Assembly: GCA_907163375.1 (NCBI GenBank)
Contig: CAJQUW010001446.1
Coordinates: forward strand, 124,001 to 188,000
Direction of reading: 5' to 3'
DNA: 64,000 bases
Source: Prostheceraeus crozeri
Taxonomy: Eukaryota > Platyhelminthes > Polycladida > Euryleptidae
Shown: piece after piece, positions 48,937 to 61,098 of the stretch
How the letters are laid out: each line of letters starts with the position of its first letter
How positions within the stretch are numbered: the stretch's first letter is position 1
Notes under the pieces: generated by a model
Databases searched by the model: none
Told to the model about the DNA's origin: nothing
Seen by the model: only the letters and a program-made list of their open reading frames with translations
Position numbers and translations under genes: made by a program

Positions 48937-51900
48937 CTACAGGAATGTGAATTAATAAACTAGTGAGAAAAGTATATTTAAATTTTAGAATGACACTTTT
49001 CAATGATAACGATAATCATACAGTAGACATGCATGCAGTCATGACGAAAGCACAAGATGACCTATCAATGCAAGGATCTGCACTGACCATTCTCATCAAA
49101 TCTTAGAACACCATGCTAATTCGAAGTCCCAATGCAACATGAGACATTAAGACACCTGCTTGAGGAGATTGAAATTCATTCTTTTCGAGATGAATTCATG
49201 GATGAACCACCGATTTTTACTCCATCATGTTCTTTATCTCTGGTCTGCACTTTTAATTTGTTAGCATTGCGGATGGAAAAAGCCTCTTAATTCTGGATGA
49301 CTCAGGACTATTGTAATGAAAAGAATAGTCTAAGTGCATTAAAATATCTTGAATAGTACTTAAAAGATGCAAACTCAGACGTCCTTTGAAAAGTGATGAA
49401 AGTACTTTGTGCATCCCACGCGCATACTGTTGAGCACAGTAAGGAATTGAAAAATGTCAGTTCGGTTTAAATAAGTTTAGGATTGAAACAGAAAAAATTA
49501 AGGAAGATTAGGAACGTTGTACACTAAAAATACGCTAACAGCATGTTCCTTGCGGGTATACTCATAAAGTTTCAAAATTGTGCATTATCACAAAAGGTAC
49601 AAAGAAGGCTGATAAGTCATGCGATTGTAAAATTCTACTAACAAGGAGATTAAATTCTCACGTTATCCTCTGCGGTGATAGATGATATCTTGTCATATTG
49701 CCAGTAAAACATATTACAAGAGTTTGTACTTAGACTGTTTTACATCCACTCATAAATCAATTTTCAAAATGATGAATCACTTTCCCTCAGGCTTTTGATT
49801 GTATAAATTATCGCTTAATGTTCTCAAACAAGTGACTTTGAACGTCTAGTTGCGCTATGATCGTGGAAAATCTTTGAATCATGCCGATATACAATAGGTG
49901 TCTTCTCATCTATAAACTAACTAGGGTAGAAAATTTAATTTGAATACTATGATAGTGGCGCACAGGTGTTGCGAATAACGACTGTTTTACTGATGTATAC
50001 CTGCTCCTGGTAATCTTATCTAAATATTATTAGTTATAATACCGGCGCACCACTTATCAAAAGCTGGATATTATGACGAAGTTATAATTACTGCTCTACA
50101 GATCTCTTTCATTTATGCACCGCGTAAATTTGTAAATACGTAAGCAGCGTAGCACCCTCAAGACTGTGAAACCAAACGATTCCGATTGGGTACTCGTGCA
50201 CCAAATGTGCTCATACAAACTGGCGATGATGACCTACAAAAGGAAGTGAACCTGCGACAGATTGCACGACCGAAACGTAATGATCCACCAGCTTAATGCT
50301 GAGTTAGACTGACGTTTATTCACAGCTAAAGAACCGTACGAAGCAAAGAATAATGAGTGTGTCATAAATGCATACTTTAACATGGCTACGACGTCATCAC
50401 AGCGAGATAATATCATTACAATGGTACTCATGACGTCATTGTGACATGTTTACGAAGATCAATATGACACAAGTGAAATCCAAACGGACACTAACATTAT
50501 TTCTATTCGACTGCATAGTAATTCATATTTGCTAAATTCAAGCGCACATCAGTTAGAAAGCTAATCGAGGCTTCATCCACAATTGTTGCAGCAGTTACTA
50601 TAGAATACACTTGCATGATACAATTCTACTGCGGAAGAGCCAATGAACTTTAGTCGAACTGAACCATAATTATTATTATCGTAATGCATAAAATCATGCA
50701 CATTAATGAGGTGATATTAAAGCTCGGGAATAGCAAATTAATAGAGATGAAACCATCTTTTCGATGACTTAGGACTTGATCTCAATTAATGAGCATAGAA
50801 AATTCTTCTGCCTCATAGAGCGGCCGTAAATTTGTTTGAATATTTCACTCAGCTATCCATCGGGTTGGACTCGGGACAGAAAACTTGATCTGAATATAGA
50901 AAAATATAAAAACGATTCACTGCGTTAGCGGTCAAAAGGAATAGTATTAGCGTCCGTTTAGAATGAATTTTTTATATTAAAATATCCACATCTTGTTTTA
51001 ATTTTGTCTATAGGCATAATCAACAAAGTGATTAAGTATTTGTTATTGTTGCTACAAATGTTTTACATAGTAACGCAATATAGGATACTTTAATTTATAT
51101 TTTACACATGAAAGAGCAGCTGTGTTACTGATCTTATTAATGATTACACAGCCATACCTTTTTATTAACGACACTATGGACAACACTACACACATTGATA
51201 AGCGAAGAGTCACACAGTTAGAACGAAGAAACAACAATGGTGATGTTGATACACGTTGGGTGCGTTGGATCAAAGAATAAGTCAATAGAGTAATGACAAT
51301 GTGACACTACTTGGTAGTGGTCATTACATGCGGGTGAGTTAGAACTAGAGATCGGACATTTAATAATCTTTTGGAGAATTTTGAAATTTGAAGAATTCAA
51401 AAAAATATAAAATCCAAACAGGGTAAAATTGCATATTGCAACTTGTGTCATAAATGATTGTACATGCACAAATTGCGCAGGTACCGTGCGTGGGCATATT
51501 TTGAGTCACGCTTACGTGAATATCGTCAGAGATCAAAATTATCATTTTTGTAACAGAATTAAGAAGCTCATTCAAATATTATAAGTATCAGATTCCTAGC
51601 GTACATTACAAAGGGCTAGATAATTCTTAATCTGCAGAACTTCACGTATTCATATTTTAGACAGGCTTGCTAAGGACGTAATTGTCCTTCTCATCCCAAT
51701 CCTACCAATCCTATTCTTATTAAAAAAGTTGGTGAGTGTTGACATGTACAGTAAAGCTCGTTATCAACAAGCTAGTCGATAAGGGATCCAAAGCTTCCAT
51801 TGCTATTTGTTATGATTTTATACTACTAATACTACACGTTTACTGTCTCATTACTTCACTTGATTTGTCTCTCATGACGTTGGCTGAAAGATTTAAGTAC

Positions 51901-54511
51901 CTACCACTTTCAAATGAGCATTTGTGTGCGCTGTACACATGATTGAACTTGTCTGCTGGCAGACTATCATCATAGCCCATCATGAAGCGGCTATACAGAA
52001 ATTTACTTTTACTTTTCGCATAACCGTCCCTTGTGGGAGGTATACTCTATGTCCAATTCACACTAGGTAGTCTTGTATTAGATATTTGTTATTGAGCTTC
52101 AATTAAACACTTAACGAAATGAACACAAAGAGAGGTTTCCTCAAACTAGAATTTATTTTGAAAGTTTTAGTCATTTCAAATTGGCCAAAGTTCAATAGAA
52201 TGAAACCATAATATTTGAAATTCGTCCGATCTCTAGCAGTTGGTGACATTGAAAAGCAAAGAACATCAACGAAAGCGCTTGGTGCTGTGATGTTTCAAAA
52301 TTGACAAAGCAAGGAAAAGAGTGAAGGAACAAAATCTGACGGAAGATATAGAAACTTGCCTGGTTACTTTAAAGATGCGCAAAAGTCTGAGGGCACGTAG
52401 AACACTGAGTCCAAAGGATGAGTGATGCACCTTACCCCAAACCACTTCAAAAGTACTGCCTACTATTACCTACAAGTCAAGAATGATACATCAATGTCCC
52501 AGATACTTCTTGCAATTCAAGACTTCATGAATAAGGGTACACCCTAAGACGCAATAATCGAGTAGCAGTCAACAAACATAGTGGTTTAAATATTCAAGTT
52601 CATAATCCTGTACATATACCTGTATGAAATGAAAAATCTGAAATCAGATATAAAAATTAATACATATACTTCATCGCAACATAATGTAAAAGTGCATCGT
52701 TTCCATGGTTTTCATCAATCATCATGAGAGGGCATTATTAGCACTACACACAAGTAGATTTCGGATATTTGAAATGCAAAGCTATTTAGTTTCTAAATCA
52801 GCATATTATTTTCTCATTGCTAACTCGGTGTTGCATATGAGCATTGGCAGGATTCGTAGCTACGTTTTCAAGCAATTACTTCCTCATAGTTGATAAGTTG
52901 GTGTCGTGATTCCATCAAAATGCAGGACGAAGCAATTCGCGAGTATAAGTGCACCACTTTTTCAGGACAATATCAGTCCATCCGGTCAATGTACTCACAT
53001 GTATATAAGTATGTGAGCATGGCAACTACATGTCAGAAGATTGTACATGGTCATAGATATCATTTCTAAAATTAACCGTTGTCTTTGAATTGACGCAGGT
53101 GTCTATTTGATTATGTGAGTCGCGTTCTTCTGAAAGGTTATCATATTAGTAGTATAAATGTACGACATAGTACATTAAATATTCTTTATTAATTCACGCT
53201 AATTAAGAAATATGCAGCTCTCACATTTTTCAGCATTTTGAAAAAAGTCGTTGGATAACTTTTGCTTCGTTCTTACACTTCTATTCTGTCTCAAATAAAG
53301 TCCTATGATGTTAAAAATGCACTATGAAATTATAGGAGTATGCAGTGTGATGCAGACTGAACATCGACCTTCACAAAGATTGATTAGGATTTTGTCAGAA
53401 GGCATGAGGGAATATCGACTGACAAGTGGTTCTCCTCATGAAGTACAGAAGGGTCTACATTTAATTACTGCAAAAGATGAATCAAAAATGACTTATCGAC
53501 TTTATTGTGCAAGGGATGCTCAGGCGTGTGTGCGGCTGTAATCTGCTTCTGCTACTTGGAACTCACGTCTGAAATTTTTTTAACTGCACGAACCCAATCA
53601 GGATTAAAGATACTTTGAGAGTCATCATCTATCCTAGCAATTCATGCTGCACCACGGATGAAAAAGAAGAATCGTTCGTTGAAGTCTGCATGACTTGCAG
53701 GAATAAGGCATGGACTATGACAGCTGCAGAAAAGAGAAGAATGGAAACAGTTAAAAAAAGTATGATTAGGTGATTGTGCTGTGTATCTCTTAATGACGAT
53801 GTGGCTAGCAATGACGACCTCTTGGAGCGCTTGAACCTGTGGACGATCGAGAAAACCTGTGGTTACGATGGTACGGACGTTTGCGGAGGAGAGACAACAA
53901 AGATTGGGATAGAGGAGCGGATCGGGTAGTTGAATGGATCATCCACACGGGGCCGTCTAAAGAAGCTTAAAAAGATCTGTGTCAGTTGACTATCAGCGAT
54001 CGGGCCTCAAAGACACCCTTGATCATTCCAACTCAACGGAACTGAATTGAAGAACGAATATTAAGCAAATACAAGACCGATAACAAGAACAACGTTTCGG
54101 ACGAAAGCATGTTGCAAATGTAGATCGTCAGGTTTCGACCGGCATACAAAGTTTCAAATGAGCTCAAAGGTCAGTATCTTTCATCGCAAAGTTATCAAGA
54201 ATAACGAACGAGAAGACTCTGACAATCATCATTAGCATCATCGATACTCTATCGATACTTTATCTCCGACCACAGCAGACTCTGTTTATTCCTGATACCA
54301 CTGAGTGTTCACAGATGTGTTTAGAAGATACTTGAAGACAACACAAGACAGTAGTTATCTATCTCCGTCTACATAAAGGCAAAGATTAACCCCGAGGATC
54401 CACAATTAGATAGCTATCTTCTACGAGGTGAGTGAATGCAATAAATGATAAATATCATAATATTATTAAAATTGAAAGATCAAATTTTTAAAATTCTTTC
54501 TTGTTACTTAC
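48937..54511. other. Cav2 intron between S2 and S3 exons
   Basis: This 5.6-kb intron has a LINE 3' remnant at about 53815-54010 and nothing else that I recognise. Open frames at 51052-51575 and 53305-53541 show no family motif. Confidence 0.45.
53815..54010 (+). pseudogene. LINE 3'-end remnant
   Basis: Interrupted plus-strand frames give LRWYGR, RRRDNKDWDRGADRVVEW and a GPSKEA-KDL segment. This resembles the C-terminal LRWYGHVLRRDD...GRPKKRW block found after the reverse transcriptase in several LINE clades. It is short and broken. No other part of the LINE is visible nearby. Confidence 0.5.
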
Positions 54512-54624
54512 CACACAGTCGAAGATATTGAAAGATGATTGGAAATAAATGCGAGGACTCAATCCGTACATTTTTATCATCATTTCAAACATGAATAATC
54601 CTAAGAAAATAAATTCAGCGATTT
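54512..54624 (-). CDS. Cav2 exon: domain II S2
   Basis: This 113-nt exon starts after TTTTTCAG and ends at GTGTG/GTAAGT in phase 0. It reads [20 protein letters not shown] then [18 protein letters not shown]. It carries the S2 helix with its conserved acidic and aromatic positions and the start of S3 (FNIFDCV). The length matches the family without gaps. Confidence 0.95.
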
Positions 54625-54711
54625 CTGAAAAATAAAAGAGAATTTCTCAATGGGTAATAGTTCCTAGAGATTGCACATAAGCTTGTGCTCCTATATTGGC
54701 AATACACTCAC

Positions 54712-54839
54712 CTAGGAAAAAATTGAGCCATGGAGGCTGGCCGTAATGCTCAACAGCAACACACACAGTATTCAGTAAGACAAGAATAATAACACCCCAA
54801 TAAAAAAATTGGCTTTTCACCATTCGTCGTATAGAAAAT
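54712..54839 (-). CDS. Cav2 exon: domain II S1
   Basis: This 128-nt exon is bounded by CATTTCAG and CCTAG/GTGAGTG. Joined in phase it reads [20 protein letters not shown] and continues [21 protein letters not shown]. It holds the hydrophobic S1 helix and the short S1-S2 loop. The [13 protein letters not shown] core is nearly identical to the family. It is separated from the next exon by an 87-bp intron only. Confidence 0.95.
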
Positions 54840-55287
54840 CTGAAATGAAAAATGTTTCTGTGAAACGGCTCAATCGTGTAGAGAAAAATATGACTGATGA
54901 CATTTTACTCTGATGCGACACATTATGTAATGCTCAACTTTTGACGTGGACAAGTTTTACACTTTTCCATTCTTGATTTGTGAACATTAAGCCAGTTTAT
55001 TGCAAAGTTTTCTTTCAATTCTTGCAGCACACTGTGGCCTGTCCCACAATACAACAAGCAACAAGAAACTAGTAAAATTCGTTGACTTGTTGAAAATTAG
55101 GGTTTCACAATTAATACGCAACAAACAACAAGCAACAAGAAAAAATCGACTTGTTACAAGTCTTTGTGTTCCAGAATCGCTGTGACAACAAGTTGGCGAA
55201 TCGATACTATGGGAATTTCGTATAAATTAATTACAACCAGTTAACAAGTCTCATTTGACCCATGACAAGTTATCTGACTAGAGCAAA

Positions 55288-56327
55288 ATGGAATATTTTG
55301 ACTCTGACAGCGATTCAGATATTGAATTCCTTGATCTATCCCATACTCGGATATCACGCAGGAAGATTTTTCGTCCAAGAATAAACATGGGTCTGACTGA
55401 CTTCGAATTTCGATTTCGACTTACAAGTACCCAATTCGAAGAAGTGCTATCATATATCAAAGGAAACGTGGAACACAACAGTGGAAAAAGTGCTGCCTTG
55501 TCCGCTCGTGAACAGCTATTAATAACACTCCGATTCTTATCGACTGGAGCCTTTTATAGACTTATTGGGGATTCACATGGAGTATCAAAATCAACAGTCG
55601 GTCGATGCGTTCAACGTTGCGTAAGGGCTATCAATGATCGTCTATTTCATTCACAAATAAAATTTCCAGAAGAGCAAGAAATTCCTTTGAAATTCTACGA
55701 CGTGGCTAATATGCCATCTGTTGCTGGGTGCTTGAATGGGACCCATGTTTACATTGATGCTACTTATACTGATGAGCCGCAGTACATCAATCGACATGGA
55801 ACGCATTCGATAAATGCTATGTGTGTTTGTGGACCTGACCGTCGATTCTATTACGTCAGTGCAAAGTGGCCAGGATCGTTCAATGATGCTCGAATTCTCA
55901 AAAAAAGTACGCTTTGTAGGAAATTTGATGGAGGTTGGCGAACATTTCCCAATGCAATAATTCTTGGGGATTCCGCTTACCCATTAAAGGAGTGGTTAAT
56001 TCCGCCAGTGAGACATCCTTTGACCCAACCTGAGGAGAGATTCAACATCGCTCACAAGCGAACGAGACGGATAATAGAGAACGCATTTGGAGTTTTAAAA
56101 CAGCGTTTCTCATGTTAAAATATCTACGCGTTCAGCCCAAATTCGCTTGCAACATATTTAAGGCATGCTGTGTTCTGCACAACATGTGCTCAAGTGAGTT
56201 GTCAGATTGGAATGAGTCTATAAGTGAGAATGACAATTCATTTAACAACGATAGCGATGAGATCCAGGAAGAATCAACGGACGCGAGTGTCACGCGTCGA
56301 GAAAGGCTTATTGAAAGCTTTGTGTAG
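55288..56327 (+). pseudogene. Harbinger DDE transposase (HARBI1-like), frameshifted
   Basis: The frame 55288-56118 gives 276 residues: an N-terminal helical part with the fold SARQ-like helix (LSAREQLLITLRFLSTGAFY), a helix-turn-helix (SHGVSKSTVGRCV) and the nuclease. The first catalytic block reads GCLNGTHV where DGTH is usual, so the first aspartate is asparagine. The second (WPGSFNDARIL) and the final glutamate (RRIIENAFGVLKQRF) are present. A one-base shift near 56110 moves the C-terminus (LRVQPKFACNIFKACCVLHN) into another frame, ending at 56327. The protein is probably inactive. Confidence 0.9.
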
Positions 56328-56846
56328 GACCACAACCGGAACTTTATACTAATGTTGTCGCTGTTTTAACCTGTAGATTTGTAATGTTGTCGCTGTTTGT
56401 AGATTTTCCTCGTTTAACAATAAAACATAAATATTTACTGAAACATTTTTCTTAGCACGACGTATAACCGTTTGTAGATTACTTTAGGTCTAAGGGTTTA
56501 GGTAAGTATAAACTTATAATCTATAATTGGATACTTACAGTTAATCGTAAAGCGCGTTTTGCTAAAACTCAGTAGTTACATGTAATAAGAATCCCGGTCG
56601 GTATGTCTATTGAGTATGTCCGTATGTCTAGCATAAATTTAAGATGGGACTATATATACTATGTGCTGGAGTAGTCAACAGGATTGCGTAGATCACGTGA
56701 CCCAATGAAAGGCATGATTTTAGGACCCTAAAATGTTAATTCACGGTAAAATCATGCATTTTTGAATCAAAAATGAATTTTACTCCAATGACATAGCATA
56801 ATCACGCGTACATGCTATATTTTTTACGGTAGAAGAATAGTCTGAT

Positions 56847-57555
56847 TCAGAAAATCTGAAGTGCACAAAAATATTGTCTATCAAGAATTACCAACAGATT
56901 AACGGGAAGATGGACTGTTAGTGCTAAAAAAAGCATATCCAAATGCGGAGTTCCATGAACACTTGAATCACTACAGGGCTGACGTCGCAAAAGTTTATTG
57001 CGCAACTCTAAGTTTTGGATTTCTAAATCTATCTTTCTTAACTTTTTTTTGCGAAACTCTTTCACGGAGTCTTCTTTACATTCAATAGTATCTCTTTTCT
57101 TCGAGCTAGTTTTCGATGAAGCTGCTGTTGCTATAAACGATGATCCCCCATTTTCCTTCTTGCTGTTCTCACCGTCGTCAGCGTCCTCTTTTTCCATATC
57201 CTTCTCTCTGTCCGTTGAGTCCGTTGATAACCGGTGAATCCTTTCCGATTATTTCGAGTACCGAGTCGTCTACTTCGGTCAACTTCGATTTCCGACCGCC
57301 ACCTTCTCCTGATTGCCCTTTTCGATTGCGTTTGTCGACCGAATATCGGCGTAGATTTGGCCAAGCGACGTATCGAAAATAAGTCCATTCTTTTTTCAAG
57401 CTCAAGGCAATATTGTGAGCACGAAGAGTATTGTGGATCCTTATCCAGGTATTTTGCTTATCGTCCTTGGTGACTTAGTCACTGAATTTTTGGAATAATA
57501 CATGCTTTTCGTCATTGATCAACGATAAAAAAAGAATTTTCTCGGATGGATTCAT
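56847..57555 (-). pseudogene. Harbinger Myb/SANT-like accessory protein, damaged
   Basis: The frame starts MNPSEKILFLSLINDEKHVL, passes one in-frame stop, and continues through LKKEWTYFRYVAWPNLRRYS and GGGRKSKLTEVDDSVLEIIG, the trihelix Myb/SANT-like domain and its GGG-linker. Near 57200 the reading shifts by one base into MEKEDADDGENSKKENGG and a C-terminal coiled coil (LRKIDLEIQNLELRNKLL). In Harbinger elements this protein binds the ends and brings the nuclease to DNA. Two breaks make it inactive. Confidence 0.82.
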
Positions 57556-57894
57556 TAGGATTCAGATGGATGTCACTCACAAGCACAACGCACTATATTT
57601 CTCGTAGTGTAGGGACGTGAATCAATGAGCCAACGATGAGTAACCGGATGCCTTGTATTTTGACAGACCGCTGTTCTCATCACGCGCTCGATGACGTCAA
57701 AACATCGATGCTGTTGTTAGGTGATCTTCGTTAACTTCGAGAAGCAATGATATATGTAGAACATAACTTGTTATTTGAATACTTGTTGCAATTAGTCGAT
57801 TAAAATCAATGTGGAACGCTTGTTCTTGTAGCTTGTTACTTGTTGCACTTGTACTTGTTGCTTTTTGCTTGTTGAATTGTGGGACAGGCCACTG

Positions 57895-58772
57895 GTCGCA
57901 AATGGAAGTTGATAGTAATTAGTTAGGTTGTTAACATAGAAATTGATAGAAATAAAAATTCTAGAATGGAAGTAAAGCTTCATACAATACACAATAATGG
58001 CACAAAAAATCTCGCTTAGATACACTTGTCAACGGCTGAATCATTTGGTTATAATCAGTCACGTGTAATTCTGAGCTTTTCATTGGTAGTTGATGCCGAT
58101 GCCTCAACTTAGTTCCCCCGGATAAGCCGCGACCTTGAACGAATTTCCATTCTACAGTAGCCAAATTCAGATAAACAATTTTTTTCTATGGTTATTAATG
58201 ATCACCATATAACGGTACCTGTAATGCCTCTCACTTCTCCGGACTCGCTATTCTATGAGATAGCTTTTCCGACTTGAAGGTTCGACCTCTCATTGGCTAT
58301 CGAACCAATTGAGCATCAATTTGATAGCTATGTTAGCGAAGCGAAGACCTGATGAACAATAAGCTACGGTTTGATTGAATAGGAATCACAGTCTGTGGGG
58401 CTTTTTTGATGGAGTTTCAATGTGATTTGGGTGAGATGTAGAGAAAATATGCTACTCCATGTTATATCGCACTTTATTTTATTTGTCCTTTAACAGATTC
58501 TGTCCGAGTTGTATGAGAGTACCTCGGGCTCTAATAGAGGATATACAGTAACTAGTCAAGCCGTCAAATAGACTTTAAATGGAATTTGAATACATATGAA
58601 AAATATTTCTTTCATATAATTATTGCTTTTTCTTGTATAACATATTTACTGACTGAAAATCGGCGTGACTGATCTGGATTGTAACTAAATGTTGTGAGAA
58701 AGCACGCAACATGCTTCTTGTTCCATGACATTCGATTCTCGGATTCTCTACTACTAAGTCAAATTGTTGCCT
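57895..58772. other. Intron DNA between Harbinger and Penelope-like elements
   Basis: No gene or repeat was recognised in this 0.9-kb stretch. Confidence 0.45.
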
Positions 58773-61098
58773 TATTTGTGTGAAAAAAACAATCGCGCCC
58801 TTTGTTTGACGTAAATCTATTTTAAACAAATTTTTCAAAAAATCACCAATTTCAAAAAACGTCAATCCGACAGTCTCAAGGGCTTAGTATGTGACACAGG
58901 TGTTAAAAGGTAGGTTTATATACAACAAATCAGTAGTCCAGTCAGGGCAACTCATCATGTCAGCTCATGACGTCTGTTCAATAGTGGCATTTTCAACGCA
59001 ATGTTACGTGATTCAGCCATCCTAGTAGTAATCGCCGAGTTTTGCTTGTCCAAAATCTTATAACTAAAATCATCAATGGTCATCACTTCACCGCAATGGT
59101 CTAACAAGTTATGTTCAGTTAATGCACTTTTTGTATCTCGATTCTTTAAACTACGTTGGTGTTCGTTGAATCTAGTTCTGAAAGGTCGACATGTTTGACC
59201 TATGTACTTCTTCTGGCAGCGATTGCAAGAGAATTCATAAACTACATATTTATGCTTACAGTTAAATTTTGGGCCGATTGTCAAGCAAATATTGCAAGTA
59301 CACTCATTATTAGATTTTCTTTTGAATGCTGTTGCTAATTTTTTACCAGGTTTTGATGTGATGCGTACAGGTATATTATACTTATTTTTTACTTTATTGA
59401 TTTCATCCACGTAGTCAAGGGAGAGATTAACGTCGTTATTTCTTCCGTCATTACTTGCGTTAATTTTATCATTTTTATAACTATCCACATTATCAACATG
59501 GAACCCATTACTTTCTAGCCTATTTTTCATAATTTGTTGTGCTTTGAACGTATCAAATGTATCAGAACATCTGTCTTCAACATACCAAAAACTATTACTA
59601 ACAAAATTATCTTTTACATAGTTGGGGAGCCAACTGTCTTTTCTTAAGCTGATGCCTAAATAGCACGGTTTGCTGTACCATTTGTAACTCAGTTTGTTTT
59701 TAACGGATATACTAATGTCCAAAAAATCAAGATAATCGGTATCGGGGGTTTCTGAAGTGAATTGAATATTACTGTTTACAGAGTTAAAAGTATCGAGGAT
59801 TATTTTCATCGTATCTTTATTTTTGGGAAGTGGTCCCATGATGATATCATCAATGTATCCTTTAAAGATGGCTGGGACAATACTATGTTTTGTTTTTAAT
59901 TTATCGAGCGCTTTATTCTCTATGTTGTTTATATAAATTATGGAAAACGGCGGGGAAAAGTGTGTTCCCATAGGACAACCTTTTATTTGTAAATATGTTT
60001 TTTGGTTACACGTTATTTCATAGTTGTAAGCTATAAATGTAAGAAAATCGATCAAATCCTCAACATTTAATCCATAATTATCAATGCTACTCCAGTATTG
60101 TCTCGCGAAATCTTCTACAACTTTCAGACCATCTTCAATTGGAATACTTGGATACAGATTAATTACATCTAAGGAGATAAAGCCGCAATTATCCGTGTTA
60201 TTTAACTTATCGTTGTTATTTCTAAGACATTTAATCACTGCATTGGTGCTATCCAAATGTGATGGTACAAATTTTACTAGTTGATTTAATAGAATGCTGG
60301 CAAGCCAATCTACTTTTTGGGTAGGGGTATTTATTGTTGATGCTATTGGGCGTAAAGGATAGAATCCATTCATCTTTTCCTTGTGATCTTTTATATTAAT
60401 TTGAAAAGCGGCCGGATGACTACCGGAAGTCAGTAATTTTTCATGATTAATTCTTTGTAATTTACTACATTTTCCGCGAACTAATCGGTTAGCTTCATTT
60501 TCAATGGATGATGCTTTTGATTTGTTACGAAGACTACAGGTTTTTGTATCTTTAAGTAAATTTTCGGTACGTTCAGTTATACTGTTTTCATTACTTATGA
60601 CTATGTGGTTCGACTTATCAGACGGAACAATAACCAAATTATTGTCTTTGAGGAAAGTATTTGTCTTTCGTTTAATTCGGTTAGAATTTTTATATTTTGT
60701 ATTGCTTCTAATATTTTTAGCCTCTTCGCGTAAAATACAAAAAGTGCATTAACTGAACATAACTTGTTAGACCATTGCGGTGAAGTGATGACCATTGATG
60801 ATTTTAGTTATAAGATTTTGGACAAGCAAAACTCGGCGATTACTACTAGGATGGCTGAATCACGTAACATTGCGTTGAAAATGCCACTATTGAACAGACG
60901 TCATGAGCTGACATGATGAGTTGCCCTGACTGGACTACTGATTTGTTGTATATAAACCTACCTTTTAACACCTGTGTCACATACTAAGCCCTTGAGACTG
61001 TCGGATTGACGTTTTTTGAAATTGGTGATTTTTTGAAAAATTTGTTTAAAATAGATTTACGTCAAACAAAGGGCGCGATTGTTTTTTTCACACAAATA
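58773..61098 (-). mobile_element. Penelope-like retroelement with 364-bp inverted arms
   Basis: A minus-strand body with one long coding frame is flanked by two nearly identical 364-bp arms in opposite orientation (58773-59136 and 60735-61098). Each arm holds the last ~58 codons of the endonuclease domain plus the 3' region with a TATATAAA motif. Flanking partial copies in inverted order are a known feature of Penelope-like elements. The near identity of the arms suggests a recent insertion. Confidence 0.85.
58955..60637 (-). CDS. Penelope-like reverse transcriptase with GIY-YIG endonuclease
   Basis: A frame of 560 residues from the first methionine, open further upstream to the arm junction at 60735, so the N-terminus is cut off by the inverted arm. 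Reverse transcriptase blocks are seen at ISLDVINLYPSIP (D157), GCPMGTHFSPPF (about 220) and the catalytic YIDDI (D263, D264). After a linker come CTCNICLT and NCKHKYVVYEFSC, then the GIY-YIG nuclease: VVYEFSC, KKYIGQT, the arginine in RTRFNEH and the glutamate in MAESRN. This RT plus C-terminal GIY-YIG order is diagnostic of Penelope-like elements. No stop or shift is seen in this part. Confidence 0.93.
   Translation of the reverse strand: MVIVPSDKSNHIVISNENSITERTENLLKDTKTCSLRNKSKASSIENEANRLVRGKCSKLQRINHEKLLTSGSHPAAFQINIKDHKEKMNGFYPLRPIASTINTPTQKVDWLASILLNQLVKFVPSHLDSTNAVIKCLRNNNDKLNNTDNCGFISLDVINLYPSIPIEDGLKVVEDFARQYWSSIDNYGLNVEDLIDFLTFIAYNYEITCNQKTYLQIKGCPMGTHFSPPFSIIYINNIENKALDKLKTKHSIVPAIFKGYIDDIIMGPLPKNKDTMKIILDTFNSVNSNIQFTSETPDTDYLDFLDISISVKNKLSYKWYSKPCYLGISLRKDSWLPNYVKDNFVSNSFWYVEDRCSDTFDTFKAQQIMKNRLESNGFHVDNVDSYKNDKINASNDGRNNDVNLSLDYVDEINKVKNKYNIPVRITSKPGKKLATAFKRKSNNECTCNICLTIGPKFNCKHKYVVYEFSCNRCQKKYIGQTCRPFRTRFNEHQRSLKNRDTKSALTEHNLLDHCGEVMTIDDFSYKILDKQNSAITTRMAESRNIALKMPLLNRRHELT

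Larger units (their letters stand above)
55035..57891 (+). mobile_element. Harbinger (PIF/Harbinger) DNA transposon
   Basis: Terminal inverted repeats TGGCCTGTCCCACAATACAA (left) and TGGCCTGTCCCACAATTCAA (right, reverse complement) continue into CAAGCAACAAG repeats. CTG flanks both ends (55032-55034 and 57892-57894). This fits the 3-bp CWG duplication reported for animal Harbingers, and the restored target ACACTGGTC resembles the ACACCWGGTC core described for zebrafish. The element carries the two genes typical of the group: a DDE nuclease on plus and a Myb/SANT-like protein on minus, pointing at each other. Confidence 0.92.
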
